This document shows, one piece after another, positions 22,878 to 34,364 of a DNA stretch of 64,000 nt (the first letter of the stretch is position 1; the number at the start of each line of letters is the position of its first letter). Below the pieces are notes generated by a model. That model saw nothing but the letters and a program-made list of their open reading frames with translations, was not told the DNA's origin and made no database searches. Source of the stretch: Volutella citrinella (taxonomy: Eukaryota; Ascomycota; Sordariomycetes; Hypocreales; Nectriaceae); contig JAWZSP010000003.1 of the NCBI GenBank assembly GCA_034401135.1, positions 5,022,001 through 5,086,000 on the forward strand, written 5' to 3'. The position numbers and the translations under genes are program-made.

Positions 22878-24436
22878 ATGCCATCTGCCGAAGCCAACAA
22901 CTCAGCGCCCGGTGTGGTGCCGTTAGTTATAGGAGGCAGTGAAGTCCAAACGGACAATGTCTTCCCTGTAAATTCCACAGGTCAAAACAAGCTCCTCTGG
23001 AATTGTTCATCTGCTTTCAAAGCGGATGCTCTGGCAGCTGTCGAGTCCGCGGCGGGTCAATTCGCACCATGGGCAGCGACAAAGCCGGCCACTCGCCGTC
23101 AAATCTTCCTCAAGGCCGCAGACATTTTTGAAAAGAGGCGAGATGAGTTGGAAGAATACATGAAGCAAGAAACCAGTGCATACGATGCATTCACCCAGTC
23201 TAACATTGGTTGGGCAGTGGACATCTTGAGAGATGTGGCTGGAAGGATTAGCTCTGGGTTAACAGGAACTCTTCCGGTTTGCGCACAAGAGGACAAGCAT
23301 GCAATGGTGCTCAAGGAACCATACGGTGTAATCCTCGCCATCGCCCCGTGGTAAGTGTTCAATATCGCGCGGGCAGCCACGCACGCATCATGCTAACAAG
23401 GCGGAGGAATGCACCGTACGTGCTTGGAGTTCGGAGCGTGGCCTATGCCCTAGCGGCAGGAAACACAGTCGTGCTCAAGGGCAGCGAGATATCACCAAAG
23501 GTATTTTGGGCCATCGGATCCGTTTTTCGCGAGGCGGGCCTTCCACCGGGCTGCCTGAACGTCATCTACTCGCAACCTCAAGACGCAGCAGATGTTACAG
23601 CTGCCATGATTGAGCACCCAGCCGTCAAGAAGATCAACTTCACGGGCAGTACCGCTGTTGGCTCGATCATAGCATCGACAGCGGGCAAAAATTTGAAGCC
23701 TGTGCTCATGGAACTAGGTGGAAAAGCAAGCGCCATTGTGTGCGAAGATGCAGACCTGCAGAAAGCTGCACAGCAGTGTGCCCTGGGCTCTTTTCTTCAC
23801 GTGAGACCCTTTTGCGTAGTCCAACGCACTGGTTACGTTACACACCGCTAACAGTTGTACTCACAGGCTGGCCAGATCTGCATGTCGACGGAGCGGATCC
23901 TAGTACATGAGAGCGTTTATCAGGCATTCAGTACGGAGCTGAAGCAAGCGGTGTATGACATCTTTGGTGCCTCTGACCCCCAAGCCCTTGCAATGCTTGG
24001 GAGTACCGCAAAGGTTCGTGCTCTGGTTTCCGATGCAAAGGCCAAAGGGGCCAGCACATACTCGCCACCTGGGGAGGATAAGGAGCACAAGATGAAGCCG
24101 ACAATCGTTGAGGGGATTTCCAAAAGCATGGCTATTTACCATATGGAGAGCTTCGGGCCTGCAGTTAGCTTGCTCTCGGTATCGAGCGACGACGAGGCCA
24201 TCAGGATCGCCAACGATACGGAGTACGGCCTGAGTAGCGCAGTTTTTACATCAGATCTAGCGCGGGGATTGTCGATTGCGCGACGCATAGACAGTGGTGC
24301 CGTTCACATCAACAGCATGACTGTCCATGATGAGGCAGGGTTGCCGCATGGAGGTGTGAAGAAGAGCGGATGGGGGCGACCCAACGCAGAATTTGGCATG
24401 GAGGAGTTTTTGAAGACGAAGACTATTACTTTCTAG
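22878..24436 (+). CDS. Aldehyde dehydrogenase (salicylaldehyde/vanillin dehydrogenase-like)
   Basis: About 475 aa from three exons. First intron falls inside the APWN motif (APW|N) and the second just before AGQICMS, which holds the nucleophile Cys. Other motifs: FTGSTAVG (NAD site), MELGGKAS with the general-base Glu, ESFGP, and HGGVKKSGWGR near the end. The APWNAP form and overall pattern match the fungal salicylaldehyde/vanillin dehydrogenase-like group that oxidises aromatic aldehydes. In this neighbourhood it could take the aldehyde made by the copper amine oxidase. The family call is firm; the aromatic-substrate guess is moderate. Confidence 0.9.
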
Positions 24437-25554
24437 AGTAACTGTTTGTTTTACTTTTCTTGTACTTTACAGGCACCGTGTCAATCCGATCTAAATTGCA
24501 CCAACTCAAAGACGCGGCAGCAGCTCTGATGTCTCGCCAACAGATCCTCAGCCATGCCCTGGCTGCCTAGGGGGCTCGCTATGACGGAAGCTCCCAATCA
24601 CAATCATGACGGTGTCTCCATGCTCTCGTTCAACTCGGCTCGGAAAGAGGCCCTACCCTACCGCATCGGATCTTCGGCTGCGTGGCCCACATCCCGATCC
24701 GACGGGCGCGGGTCCGCCGCAGTGCTGGTGAACTTCTGTGTAGTCGTCTCGGCCTTTTCACTACCCGGTGTAGTCGTCACAATTGGCTTGATTGCCCTAT
24801 TGACCTGTGCGTGCCTTGATTTAGCGAACCATCCTACCGCAATCACAACCGTACGCAAGGAGGCTTTGACTAACCGTGGTGGTCGTGACAGTGGTTGACG
24901 ATATCGCGACTGTCTTTGTCTTCGTGACAATGGGTTTGATTGAAAGACACTTGCATGCAGAAGTGAGGGGTTAAATATCCATTCTGATGAACTTGTCATG
25001 TCTCTATACTAACAAGGTCCAGACTCTAACACTAATACAGGCCCAGAAGACGACATTGAGCGCAGCGATAGGCATCGTAGCTGTGCTGACGGAACGGGCC
25101 TGGAGGGAACAAGCTTCAGCCCACCGCGACCATGGTTGCCAAAAACGCCCAGCACTGGCAGACCGGAGCCCCCTGGCCTGTCCACGTTATGTGGGGATGA
25201 AAAACACGAAGATAGGAATTTGAGCTATAATAAGCAAGAAAATCTGCGCACTGGAATCGATTGGGCGTTTGGGTTTACGCTTGGTGCTGTCAAGGACGGC
25301 AAAATCTATCAGGAACCATATGAAACACCTAGATGCAGCTGAAGCATGCCGTCAGAGTGCCACAAGTGACCGTCTCCAGGGCTTTCCCGACAGTCAAGTC
25401 CATTATTGGTCGTTAAATACACAATTCTTGCCGCGCTATATGCGCCAGGTTTACTTGGGTTTGGGAATGCCAGCATCAAACTTGAACCTCAGGCATCCGT
25501 TGTCCAAAGAACCTCCCATTCCATCATTATAACCTGTAAAAAGATGTGTTAGCT
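24437..25554. other. Gene-poor region with weak Thr-rich coding remnants
   Basis: No confident gene. On the minus strand, near 24700-24960, two stretches read as KPIVT-TT and TTVTTTT-like Thr-rich peptide with a possible donor site. This is the style of fungal secreted-protein linkers, and the two stretches look like repeats of each other. They lack start, end and domain, so this may be a decayed secreted-protein gene. The rest shows nothing. Confidence 0.4.
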
Positions 25555-27619
25555 TCAATGCCCAAAACTCGGTGATGGGATATACTTGCATTCCTTCCAG
25601 GCCGAGTACACCGTTCCATCCATACACGCGGTGGCGGGCCTTTGTGAGTCAACTCGTTTGCAGCCGTCAATCCAAGAAATCCTTAACAGGAAATTTACAC
25701 CGTAAAATTGCGTGTACCTTTCATAGGACTTAGTAGGGGAAAGGGGTTCAGCCAGACCAAAGTTCAGGTCATTGCAATAGTCCCATGCTATATCACTCAT
25801 GGACTGCTCTGGGACATCTTTTTGCCTTTCAAAGTCGGTCTTTTTGTTGCATTGTCTGTTGGTGTCCTTGAATCTCTTGATTCCAAACATTTTATCGTAA
25901 TCATTATTAAAATCATCCCACGGCTCGTCATTTGGTTTGGCAGTTGCAGTTGCGGTTGCATCGGGGCAGACTGTTGTTTGCGTGCCTTGGTATTCGGTGA
26001 CAATCTCCTTGTGCCTCAGGTCATCGTTGCATGTGCAGCGCGGCTTCGCTCCCTGACTGTAATGGTGATTCAACGGGTCAGTCTCAGAAGTGCTTTCCCA
26101 GGACACATGTTATCTGCTTACCTCTCTTCCAACCTGCAGGAAGTTACCGAAGTCTCCTGCGCCTTCGAGGTCATTGTGATCGTCTCGGTCGGCATAGTTG
26201 TATATTCGCATGCCTTGTCATCAGCCTGACTTGTCATAGTAGCGAATAGGCCTTCCGTGAGCCGATTGTCCACAACACTTGAACAGACGCAGAACGCGGA
26301 TGGCTCCGCAATTGGTTTTCCATCGAACCCGATTGCATGCGTATTACGGAAGCACTGTGGGGGCTCAATCTTAGGCGCCTTAGCCTGGAGCTCTTTGAAG
26401 ACCTTCTGCTGCTCATCAGACCATTCTTGATTAAAGTAGCCCTCGAACTGCCTCTTGACAAACTCGGCGCAACGACAGCCCTTGTGCTTTCCCTGGATAT
26501 AATTTGTGAGCTGAGGTAGGAGCAATGTCAGGGAAGCTATGAGACACTTACCTCTGCAGTGCAGATCTGCTTCTCCCCTTTACAGTCATCATCAGGGCAA
26601 GCAGGCTATATAAAATTCTCAGTAAATACAGCAAAGGGATAGAGGGGGTAGGAAGGAATCATACCGAATTCTCGTCAACCGTAGCACTTGGGTCACATGT
26701 TGGCGCTGTCGTAGACGCCCTTTCCTCGTCCGTCTTGCTCGGCTTCTCATCAGATTTCTTCGGCTGCCCGAATTGACCCTGGGGGAACTTGATCTTGTGA
26801 GGCGTGTCCATATTGGCCAGCCCATTCACTAACCCAACGACACCAGCAGCTGCCAGGAGCAGGTACTTGTTTTTCTGGGCCTGGGTTTTCAGAACCTGGA
26901 AAGCAGCATTAATAATTGGGGACGCCTCATTTGCTAAGTTGAGGGCGATTGTTTCCCATTCGCCTGTAGAGACGAGCCTCAGAGTTCCATCGTTTTCAGC
27001 AGCTTTTCCGAGCGCATCAAAGAAGCAACTAGCGGCTAGAAAGAAAAGTAATACACGTCAGTCTCGTCATTTCTGTTTCCATTCGAGTGTATGGGGTATT
27101 CTAACATACCATCGCGCTTTACCTTGGCCACGCCGCCACATGCTGCAGACGCTTCTTGAACAATCGTATTCAGTTCAGCCCGAACTTTATCAGAGAGCAA
27201 GACTGTCACATCGCCGACATCAACTCCTTCCGCAGCCTTATCGGCAGTAACAACAACAATGTTTGGCTTGACCACTGTCGTAGTCTGCACATTATCCACC
27301 GTAGTAGTACGCGTGACTTCAGATAGATACTCGGTGTTTATACCAATCCACTGTTAAGAATTCCGTTAGTCTCGTCATATTCAGATCCGAAAGAGTCTGT
27401 CAGCGATGACTGCGGACGCTATAGAAAGCTCACCTTGGTTGTTTGGCCGTCTTGCGTGAGATACTGTGTATCTACGCCGATAGGAGCTACATAGTCTTGG
27501 TGAATCTCAATATTGGAGATGTCACGCTGAATTATCGGAGCAGCCGTTATCCGAGGTGGATGAGCATATGCCCGGGCACCCAGGAGGGCACAGAGAAGTA
27601 GCGGCGTCTGCCCACGCAT
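25555..27619 (-). CDS. Secreted cysteine-rich protein of unknown function
   Basis: Not recognised. The signal peptide starts MRGQTPLLLCALLGARAYA. Spliced by eye from about seven exons to roughly 550 aa. After a Thr/Val-rich N-terminal part (TRTTTVDNVQTTTVV) comes a helical segment with a hydrophobic stretch (YLLLAAAGVVGLVNGLAN). A charged linker (QPKKSDEKPSKTDEE) follows, then a Cys-rich half with spaced pairs such as CPDDDCKGEKQIC and GCRC, CVC, CTC, and more single Cys. Junctions checked include ENS|PACPDDDC and TAE|LTNYIQGKHKGC. It is likely exported and disulfide-rich. It is head-to-head with a secreted HExxH metallopeptidase-like gene 1.1 kb away, so the two may be co-expressed. Exon borders near the C-terminus are less certain. 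Confidence 0.65.
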
Positions 27620-28739
27620 GGCTGAGGTTCAAAATGAAATCGAAAAATACTGGTGATGCGCAGTTCAACAATGAAATTTCATCAACTGACTAGTGAATAC
27701 TAGATGAAGAATCAGCAATTGAGATCCCCCAGTACATATATCCGTCCTAGCTGTTGGAGACAGGCTGCGAGTTGGTGTTGCGTGATCGGCCTAACATTGG
27801 CGCCGTGAGCAAAATACATGCCCCGCAAGTTGGTTCAGTGAGTCGAGACGAATACGAATCCTTTGCTGCACCGACCACGGAATAATGAGCCGGCCTGTCT
27901 GTACATGACAAACTGCCAAGCGAGTGTTGGTTGCAAACAGACTATCTAGTCTGATGCCATTGGTTGGGGGCCATATGTACAACTAGGCCCCCACCCATGC
28001 GTCAATTCCATGACCCGTTGATGATGCTGTGCCGCATGAGATGAAACTTAACCGAGCCCAATAATCTAATTACGAGCCAAGGTCAACTAACTGTTGGTTG
28101 GGTCTGCAAAACTGAATCATGGCCAACTGAGTCCTGTGCTGCGCCACTGCGGCCAAATGACCATCCGGGGGATGAAACAAATGCCCAATAATAGCCCTCA
28201 CTGCAGGCCAGGCGCCTGAAGTATCATCAGAAGGATCAATCGCTTCTCCAATCAACCAACAGACCAATCACCGGCTGTTACCCAGCCTCGGGCAGTTCAA
28301 CTTTGTTGGCCGCGTCCATATGCAATGCAAACATGATGCGATTGTTGGAGTGCAGACAATACAGTTAGCACATCACGAACATGATCTGAGACGGTCTGCC
28401 TTGTCCTTGTACGCACAAACAACACTTCCAGCCTATTTTCGCCCCCATCAGGATTCGCTCCCTCACGAGAGCAAACGAGCAAACAACGCTTTCGATCCAA
28501 CGGGAGGGTTCCGTGGCCCGAGACTGAGCGAAAGCATCGTGTTGGTCATGCCGCCGAGCGTGAAGAGCTGACGGTGACTCGCCGGCGCCCAGAGATGACC
28601 GATAGGGTGCTCAGCGATGGATATCTGATGCTGTACTTATTAGCTCCTAGTTCTACTACATTTGCTTCTCTTACCTTTGTTCAAGTCAGTCTAATCAGTT
28701 ATCTATTGCCGAGCCATAACTTCATCCATTTTTATCAAC
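27620..28739. other. Divergent spacer between two secreted-protein genes
   Basis: 1.12 kb between two divergent signal-peptide genes. It holds several CCAAT-like words (CCAATCA near 28250-28270) but no coding frame, RNA or repeat that I can support. Confidence 0.5.
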
Positions 28740-30231
28740 ATGAGGGTATTCGCTTCTCTTGCCTTGATGCTCCTCTTTAGTATCCAGGTATACGCTGGAT
28801 ACAACCTTGACGACGACTGGTGAGTTAGAAAGGCACCCTCATCAGCATGTCTCCTCTAACAAGTTCGCAGTAAGCTACCCATTTTGACAGACAGAAAACA
28901 TAGAAATTGACGTAAACAGGCTCCGACACCCAGAAGGATTTCATCCGGCGAGGGATGGAGAAAGCCAGGCTACTGGCACAAACGTCCCTTGCGTACACAG
29001 TTGGGGGAAGGAACACTGAGGCGGATCAACTATTCTTGTGGCTCTTTGGCCCAAATGGCGACAGAGACAGAGTCAGAAGTAAGTCTATGGGCTTCTTGAC
29101 AGTCTATACATACGCTACAGGATTATTTGCTGACCAAAGTCCACATAGAGGGTCTGGCAGGCATATATTCGAATTCAAAAGAGATCACAAACGATCGAAT
29201 CCATGGAGGTGCATATGCCGATGTGGTATGTATCTCTCCTGATTCCATGAGGTTAATCGATATACTGATGAAGCCTTCCAGCACATATTTTGCACATTGA
29301 GCCAACTGAAAAAAGGGTTGTCTGGTCGGACGCTTCATACATGTAATGACCCCGGATTATCACGACTTGCCCTTCCGAATCAATGAAATCCGACTTAGCG
29401 CACAGCTAACTTCAAGATTTAGTCTTAAAGCAGTATGTTAATGACAGGCGAAGTTGCCAGCCACCAACTATGGCTTTGACAGATGTCCCAACCCCTCAGG
29501 ACGAAAATCCAGATACCAGGCCAGATGTCATGCAGATTTGTCCTTGGTTCCTTGATTATGCAATGAAGCAGGATGTCCAGTTCCGGGACAAGTTTACGAG
29601 CGGGATGACTGCTTGGTTTACCAAGCATATCCATTACGATGATAAATTCAAGGATGAATTTGCTCCTATTGATGCGTTCCAGTTCTTTGAGAAGGTCCTG
29701 GCACATGAGGTAAGAATTGCGCCCTGTCTTGAATGTGATGCTACCAACTAACCAGTACCAAAGTTATCGCACACGCGGCAGGGCGGGGAAAAGCTCGATG
29801 TGGAGCCTGGCCTTAGTGCTTATGGTATGCAAAATGTGTTTGGTGTAGACGACCAATGCATGCTAACACTGCCAGGATGGAGAAACTGTCGCAGGCTTTC
29901 CCAGGTAACAAATATTGAGAAGTCTTCATCTAACAACGCTGGTCAGTGATCAATTCGACTTGTATGTAGCCTCCATGTACTCTAACCGCCTGCTCTAGAT
30001 TGCGTTGCCCTATTTGCGTCCACCGTGGACCTGATTGCGAGGGGAGAAGTCCACCTCAATGAGGACGGTACTTTTACTGCTGTCGCCACTCCTCAGGAGA
30101 ATGCTGGAAATCCGCAACAAGGCGGTCAAGGACAGAAAAGGAGTGAGCGGGAAGTCGCAATTCACAGGAGTGTCAAAAGGCTAGCATCACCGTTCGATGC
30201 TGCCAAGCTGAAGGGACGACAGTTACTTTGA
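28740..30231 (+). CDS. Secreted HExxH metallopeptidase-like protein (possible frameshift in exon 1)
   Basis: The signal peptide starts MRVFASLALMLLFSIQVYAG, followed by YNLDDD. Later exons read as a fungal secreted zinc-peptidase-like family: SDTQKDFIRRGMEKA, LWLFG, then QICPWFLDYAM, DAFQFFEKVLAHELSHT, SAYGWRNC and DCVALFAS. The zinc motif HELSH is only formed by choosing the acceptor at AAAG just before TTATCGCAC (about 29766). HExxH with a following YGWRNC resembles deuterolysin/lysine-specific-endopeptidase relatives. About 330 aa in seven or so exons. The junction between exon 1 (…GACTG) and exon 2 does not keep frame by one base with canonical sites, so a frameshift or sequence error is possible there. 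Exon 3-4 borders are tentative. Confidence 0.6.
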
Positions 30232-30304
30232 CCTTCAGTAGTACATCGACAGCTATCTAGAGATATTAGTCGCTTGCTCTAAGACGACTCAATACTACAA
30301 AGCC

Positions 30305-31204
30305 TCAGTCAAAACGCCACTCCATCGTCGGTCGGTGAACTATGATAAACGGCAATGTCTCATCTTGGGTTGATTCGGCGGCAGGCCAGGGAAGAACAAG
30401 CTCGAAATAGGGTGGCCGAGGAACTCTTCTAACAGCATCCAACATTGCCTGCTCAGTATTCATAAACCTCTCAGGTCCATCCGATAATATCGAAGCTGAA
30501 AATTCAATCCTCAGCCATTGAAGACTTTTTGTAGCTGCCAAGGCATTCCATAGGTGCAGCCATTTAATCTCTTCTCGAAGATTCCTGTTAGGCGTAGTCC
30601 TATATTGATTTTGAGTGAAGTCTTCATCGAGATGAAGCGGGTAGGAAAGGTGCCAGTTAATGCTAATGTGGGAAACATGTATGAACTGTGGCACACGTTT
30701 TGCCATGAGAGCGATAGTTAACGGGCCCAAAAAGCAAAACGTCGTCTCGCGGTAGAGAGTAGAAATGCATTCAAAGTAGCTTAGAACTGATAAGCAATGA
30801 TGGAATACAAAGGGGAAAGAGAGGGAACACTCATACACATTCTTACATGTCAACAGTAATGATAGATGGTAATAGGCAACGCCCGAGCCTGAACCACTGC
30901 ACACACCAGAGTGACGGCCATATTCAAAGTTGTCTTTATTCCACTCTAGGCATTCTTTCGCCACCAAGAGATTGTCTTGCCAATCTTCATTTCTATAGGT
31001 GCTTCTGGAGTAGATATGAGCCGCGTGCGCGCGAAAGTACATCTGCCAGATGAGAAGGCGCAGCTCCGGGGGGAGCCGAGTGAAGAGGAGTGAGACTTGG
31101 TCGCTAGCGCCGCTAGGCAGGATAGGCCCAGGCGGCAGGAAGGGCACTCGTCTGCGAGCTCTGGCGAGGAACCGGTGCGCCCGCACCTTCAAACTGGGCG
31201 GCAT
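30305..31204 (-). CDS. F-box-like / DUF7730-type protein
   Basis: About 280 aa, two exons. After a basic, Pro/Arg-rich start it carries LFTRLPPELRLLIWQMYF, the F-box-like helix pair common in fungal DUF7730 proteins. The usual motif 'C-K-x-V-Y-x-E-C-I-x-x-L-Y' appears only after removing an intron near 30790-30845 (TCKNV|YFECISTLYRETTF). Function unknown; F-box-like domains may recruit SCF ubiquitin ligase, but many members are uncharacterised. Start at 31204 (MPPSLKVR) preferred; an in-frame ATG at 31324 would extend the protein by 40 residues across a TATA-like ATTTATTAA, which makes it less likely. Unrelated to the flanking metabolic clusters. Confidence 0.72.
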   Translation of the reverse strand: MPPSLKVRAHRFLARARRRVPFLPPGPILPSGASDQVSLLFTRLPPELRLLIWQMYFRAHAAHIYSRSTYRNEDWQDNLLVAKECLEWNKDNFEYGRHSGVCSGSGSGVAYYHLSLLLTCKNVYECSLSFPFVFHHCLSVLSYFECISTLYRETTFCFLGPLTIALMAKRVPQFIHVSHISINWHLSYPLHLDEDFTQNQYRTTPNRNLREEIKWLHLWNALAATKSLQWLRIEFSASILSDGPERFMNTEQAMLDAVRRVPRPPYFELVLPWPAAESTQDETLPFIIVHRPTMEWRFD

Positions 31205-32294
31205 GAGGAGAGCGGACGGACGGACGTAGGCGGCGGGAGTGGCGAGTGGTGTGTGAAGGGATGGGCGAACTGGGCGGCTCAGTGGCCGGTTATTTATTAA
31301 CGACCAACACCAAATGAATCCCACAGGCTACGCAGTACTTAGGTACATGCAGCAGTGCAACCCAGGAGGGGCACAGCGGCCTGTCCTGGCCTGTGGTGTG
31401 GCATGTTGCGGTGTGCAGGTCAGGTGGGGCTCGCATCAATCCATGAGCCAACACCACATCGCTTGCGTTTGTAACCGCCCCCATTTGCGGCGCAGCCCAA
31501 CAGAGCCAACTCTCGTGCGATTCCTTCCAGCTCCAACTGCGGAGTGCTAGTGTGCAGCCGCAAGCCAGTCAGTGACAAAGTCGTAGCGACTGGAAGACAG
31601 ATTTTGGATTCGAAGCAGGGCCCAGCCCACTTCCATATTGGGTATGTTGGTCCTTGCCAGTCACGAAAATAAAAACCCCGCCATGGATTAGCCAGCGGTT
31701 CTCCGTGGCGGTGCGCAAACACAGTTCTACTGACTCAACTTGATAGTAGAGTGACCTACTAAGAGTGGGTTGAGGCAGAACGTCGCGAAGTAGTATAGCT
31801 ACGGTAATAGGAGAAGTTGCGATAAAATCTGATTTTCGAGTTCGCCGGGAAACCGTGACACGGTTTGGTGCAGGGTAGGTCGTGAATGCCGCGTGATCCT
31901 GGGTAGGGGAACAAGGTGCCCATATTTGTGACACACCAACCATATAGCAGGGATTGGGTCCTTCTTACAATGAGGATGTTGTGGTTGGAATGCATCCCTA
32001 GATACTCTTGAGACAACGCTTCTAATATAATCATGCCTAGCCCCAAGCCGTCCATACTTGGTTACATCCGTCGAATGGGTCGATTTCTGAGACAACTCCG
32101 CACTTCTCTCGATGCCCGCAGCCCGACCGAGGCACGAAATACCCCGCCGTGAATTGACCAGTCAGCCATGTCACGGACTAATGCCGTAAATCCATCAAGA
32201 GAAAACCAACAAAAGCTCCCTGAACCCCAAAAGATCAAGCAGCTTCAAATATTCCACAAGATATCAGCCTCGCCACAGCATCGTCAGAGAAACC
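31205..32294. other. Divergent intergenic region
   Basis: 1.09 kb between the F-box-like gene (-) and the zinc dehydrogenase (+). Three overlapping minus-strand frames of 98-124 codons exist but show no domain, codon pattern or splice support. A purine-rich leader with repeated CAA/AAG words precedes the dehydrogenase ATG. Confidence 0.5.
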
Positions 32295-33508
32295 ATGAGA
32301 GCCGCGCGCTACTACGGAAAGCAAGACGTCCGCGTGGAGGAGGTGGATGAACCTACTCTGGGCCCCGGCCAAGTCAAGGTGGGTATGCATCTTGCATCCC
32401 TACAAGTGTCTAACGATGCGCTTAGATTACGCCTGCTTTTACTGGAATCTGTGGTTCCGACCTGCACGAGTATCTCGGTGGACCGATAGCCTGCCCAGGC
32501 GCTGCTCCTCACCCACTCACTGGCGAGCAAGTCCCCATCACCCTCGGGCATGAGTTCTCTGGTACTATTACAGAGGTCGCACCCGACGTTTCTGGGCTCT
32601 CTGTTGGCCAGAGATGCACCGTTCGACCATCAATCTACTGTGGCAGCTGCAGTCCATGTGCCGCCGGCGCAAACAACATTTGCCAAAAGGGTGGCTGGAT
32701 CGGATTGAGTGGCGGCGGCGGCGGTCTTAGCGACAGCGTCTGTGTTGCCGCAGAAAAGGTGTTTCCCCTCCCTGGGAGTATATCACTAAAGGTCGGGGCC
32801 CTGGTTGAGCCGCTTGCCGTTGCGTGGCATGCAGTATCCTCCATCTCCCAAGTCACCAGCGACACCCTTGCTCTCGTCATTGGGGCCGGTCCAATTGGCT
32901 TGGCCGTGGTTCTGTGTTTGAAAGCCAAAGGGGTTTCTAATATTATAGTGTCCGAAGTAGCCGCCTCCAGGCAGCAGTTTGCTTCACGAGTCGGCGCGAC
33001 GCACGTCATTGACCCGACAAAGGACGACCCTGCGGAACTGGCCATGAAGCTGAGCCAGAACGGGGGAGCGGATTACGTTTTCGATTGTGCTGGGGTTTCT
33101 CAAGGGTATGGATACAAACCATCCGCCAAAGGAACCTGCATCTGACTCAGTATAGCTTTGGCACCGCCTTTGCAGCCGTAAAGTTCCGTGGATCGATCAT
33201 CAATGTTGCTATTTGGGAGCAGCCACTTCCGTTCAACCCGAACTGGTTGACGGCCAAAGAGGCTTCGTATCGATCTGCGCTCGCGTACCTCGATCAGGAT
33301 TTCCGAGATGTGATTGACTGTCTCGAGCAGGGTAAGTGATGCCTCTGTGTTTGTGTTCGGGTTTCTGACAGGCCTAGGGACGATCAAGCCAGAAGATCTG
33401 ATGACCAGTACAATAAGGCTGGAGAGGATTGTAGAGGATGGACTTGAGATGCTCATCAAGGACAAGAATAACCAAGTGAAGATACTCGTGGACATGAACG
33501 CAAAGTAG
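32295..33508 (+). CDS. Zinc-dependent dehydrogenase, sorbitol/2,3-butanediol type
   Basis: MDR enzyme, about 355 aa, four exons. Catalytic zinc residues lie in GICGSDLHE and GHEF. The structural-zinc lobe has all four Cys (CGSCSPCAAGANNIC). The Rossmann motif is VIGAGPIGLA. ALVEPLAVAWHA is typical of the sorbitol/threonine/butanediol dehydrogenase branch. Introns follow GPGQVK, SQG and LEQG, and each junction keeps the family sequence. It acts on a secondary alcohol or diol with NAD. It is the last gene before the Rieske oxygenase (856 bp gap, same strand); a role in the neighbouring nicotinate cluster is possible but not indicated by any known hxn gene. Confidence 0.9.
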
Positions 33509-34364
33509 GGGTTGTTGGTGTATCCCATCTTTGGCGACGGGGTCGTGGTCTCCTGGATTCTGTGAGCACTCGGAAACAGTCGGTTCAAGATGCTTGCCCC
33601 CAACAGAGGCGTATAGTATAGTCCTTGTCGCCAAGAGTATCATTCGCAACCTGCCGCGCAGCCGGTCAACATCGTGCCATGTCTGTGAATGCTTGGCTAC
33701 CCCACGCACCAATTGGCCGCTCGGGATGTTGCTTATGAATCCCGAACGCTTCAATGTGATCGGTCAGAATCCCAAGAGTGGGAGGCGTGGCCTGGCCCGA
33801 CACGCTAGCGTATTGTGGCTTCTCACCCCAACTTGGGGATTGTCGCAGCCGTCGTTGTTGGGCATTAACATGCACTGCAGGCCCGGTTAACAAGGGCTTA
33901 GGAACGGGTCATCTCGGAGATCGGCCGATGTCCTGCTCTATCAAGGCAGGGCAAGACATGAACGATGACTGTGCATCTGCATTCCCATGTAAATGAGGCT
34001 GCCGGATGCGGGGTTGTCGATGTGCTCTTCATTGGCAGCCGGTTTCAGGCGGGCGTAGATAACGAGGGGGCTAAACCTCATATGCTCAAGCTACTCTATC
34101 ACGCGGCACTAGGCTTCTCCACCCCCATTTGCGCCTCTCAACCACTGGTTGCCGTAGCTTATCAATAGCAAAGGTGGCGATAGGCTTTCCGTACGGCGTG
34201 GTGGCTTGGAATACCGAGCAAGCTACTCGTCCAGTTGGCTCCAGCAGTTCTTAAGTCACCTGGTTATCAGCCCGCTCACATTCCCAACCCCGCACTGGTT
34301 TGGCAGCGTTCCAACACCAATCGACGATTCACCTCTTTGCCATACTACAATCACATCTGTAACC
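33509..34364. promoter_or_regulatory. Upstream region of the Rieske oxygenase with a GATA site
   Basis: 856 bp with no convincing gene. An inverted TGATAAG (CTTATCA) lies at 34158-34164, about 200 bp before the Rieske ATG, matching the GATA-factor sites seen in the hxn promoters to the right. Confidence 0.4.

Noticed and set aside
24554..24999. Possible Thr-rich secreted-protein gene on the minus strand
   Set aside because: Only linker-like fragments with no start, signal peptide or domain; kept as a note in the intergenic entry, not as a gene.
31420..32095. Three overlapping minus-strand frames of about 100-124 codons
   Set aside because: Mutually overlapping, no conserved sequence, no consistent codon use.
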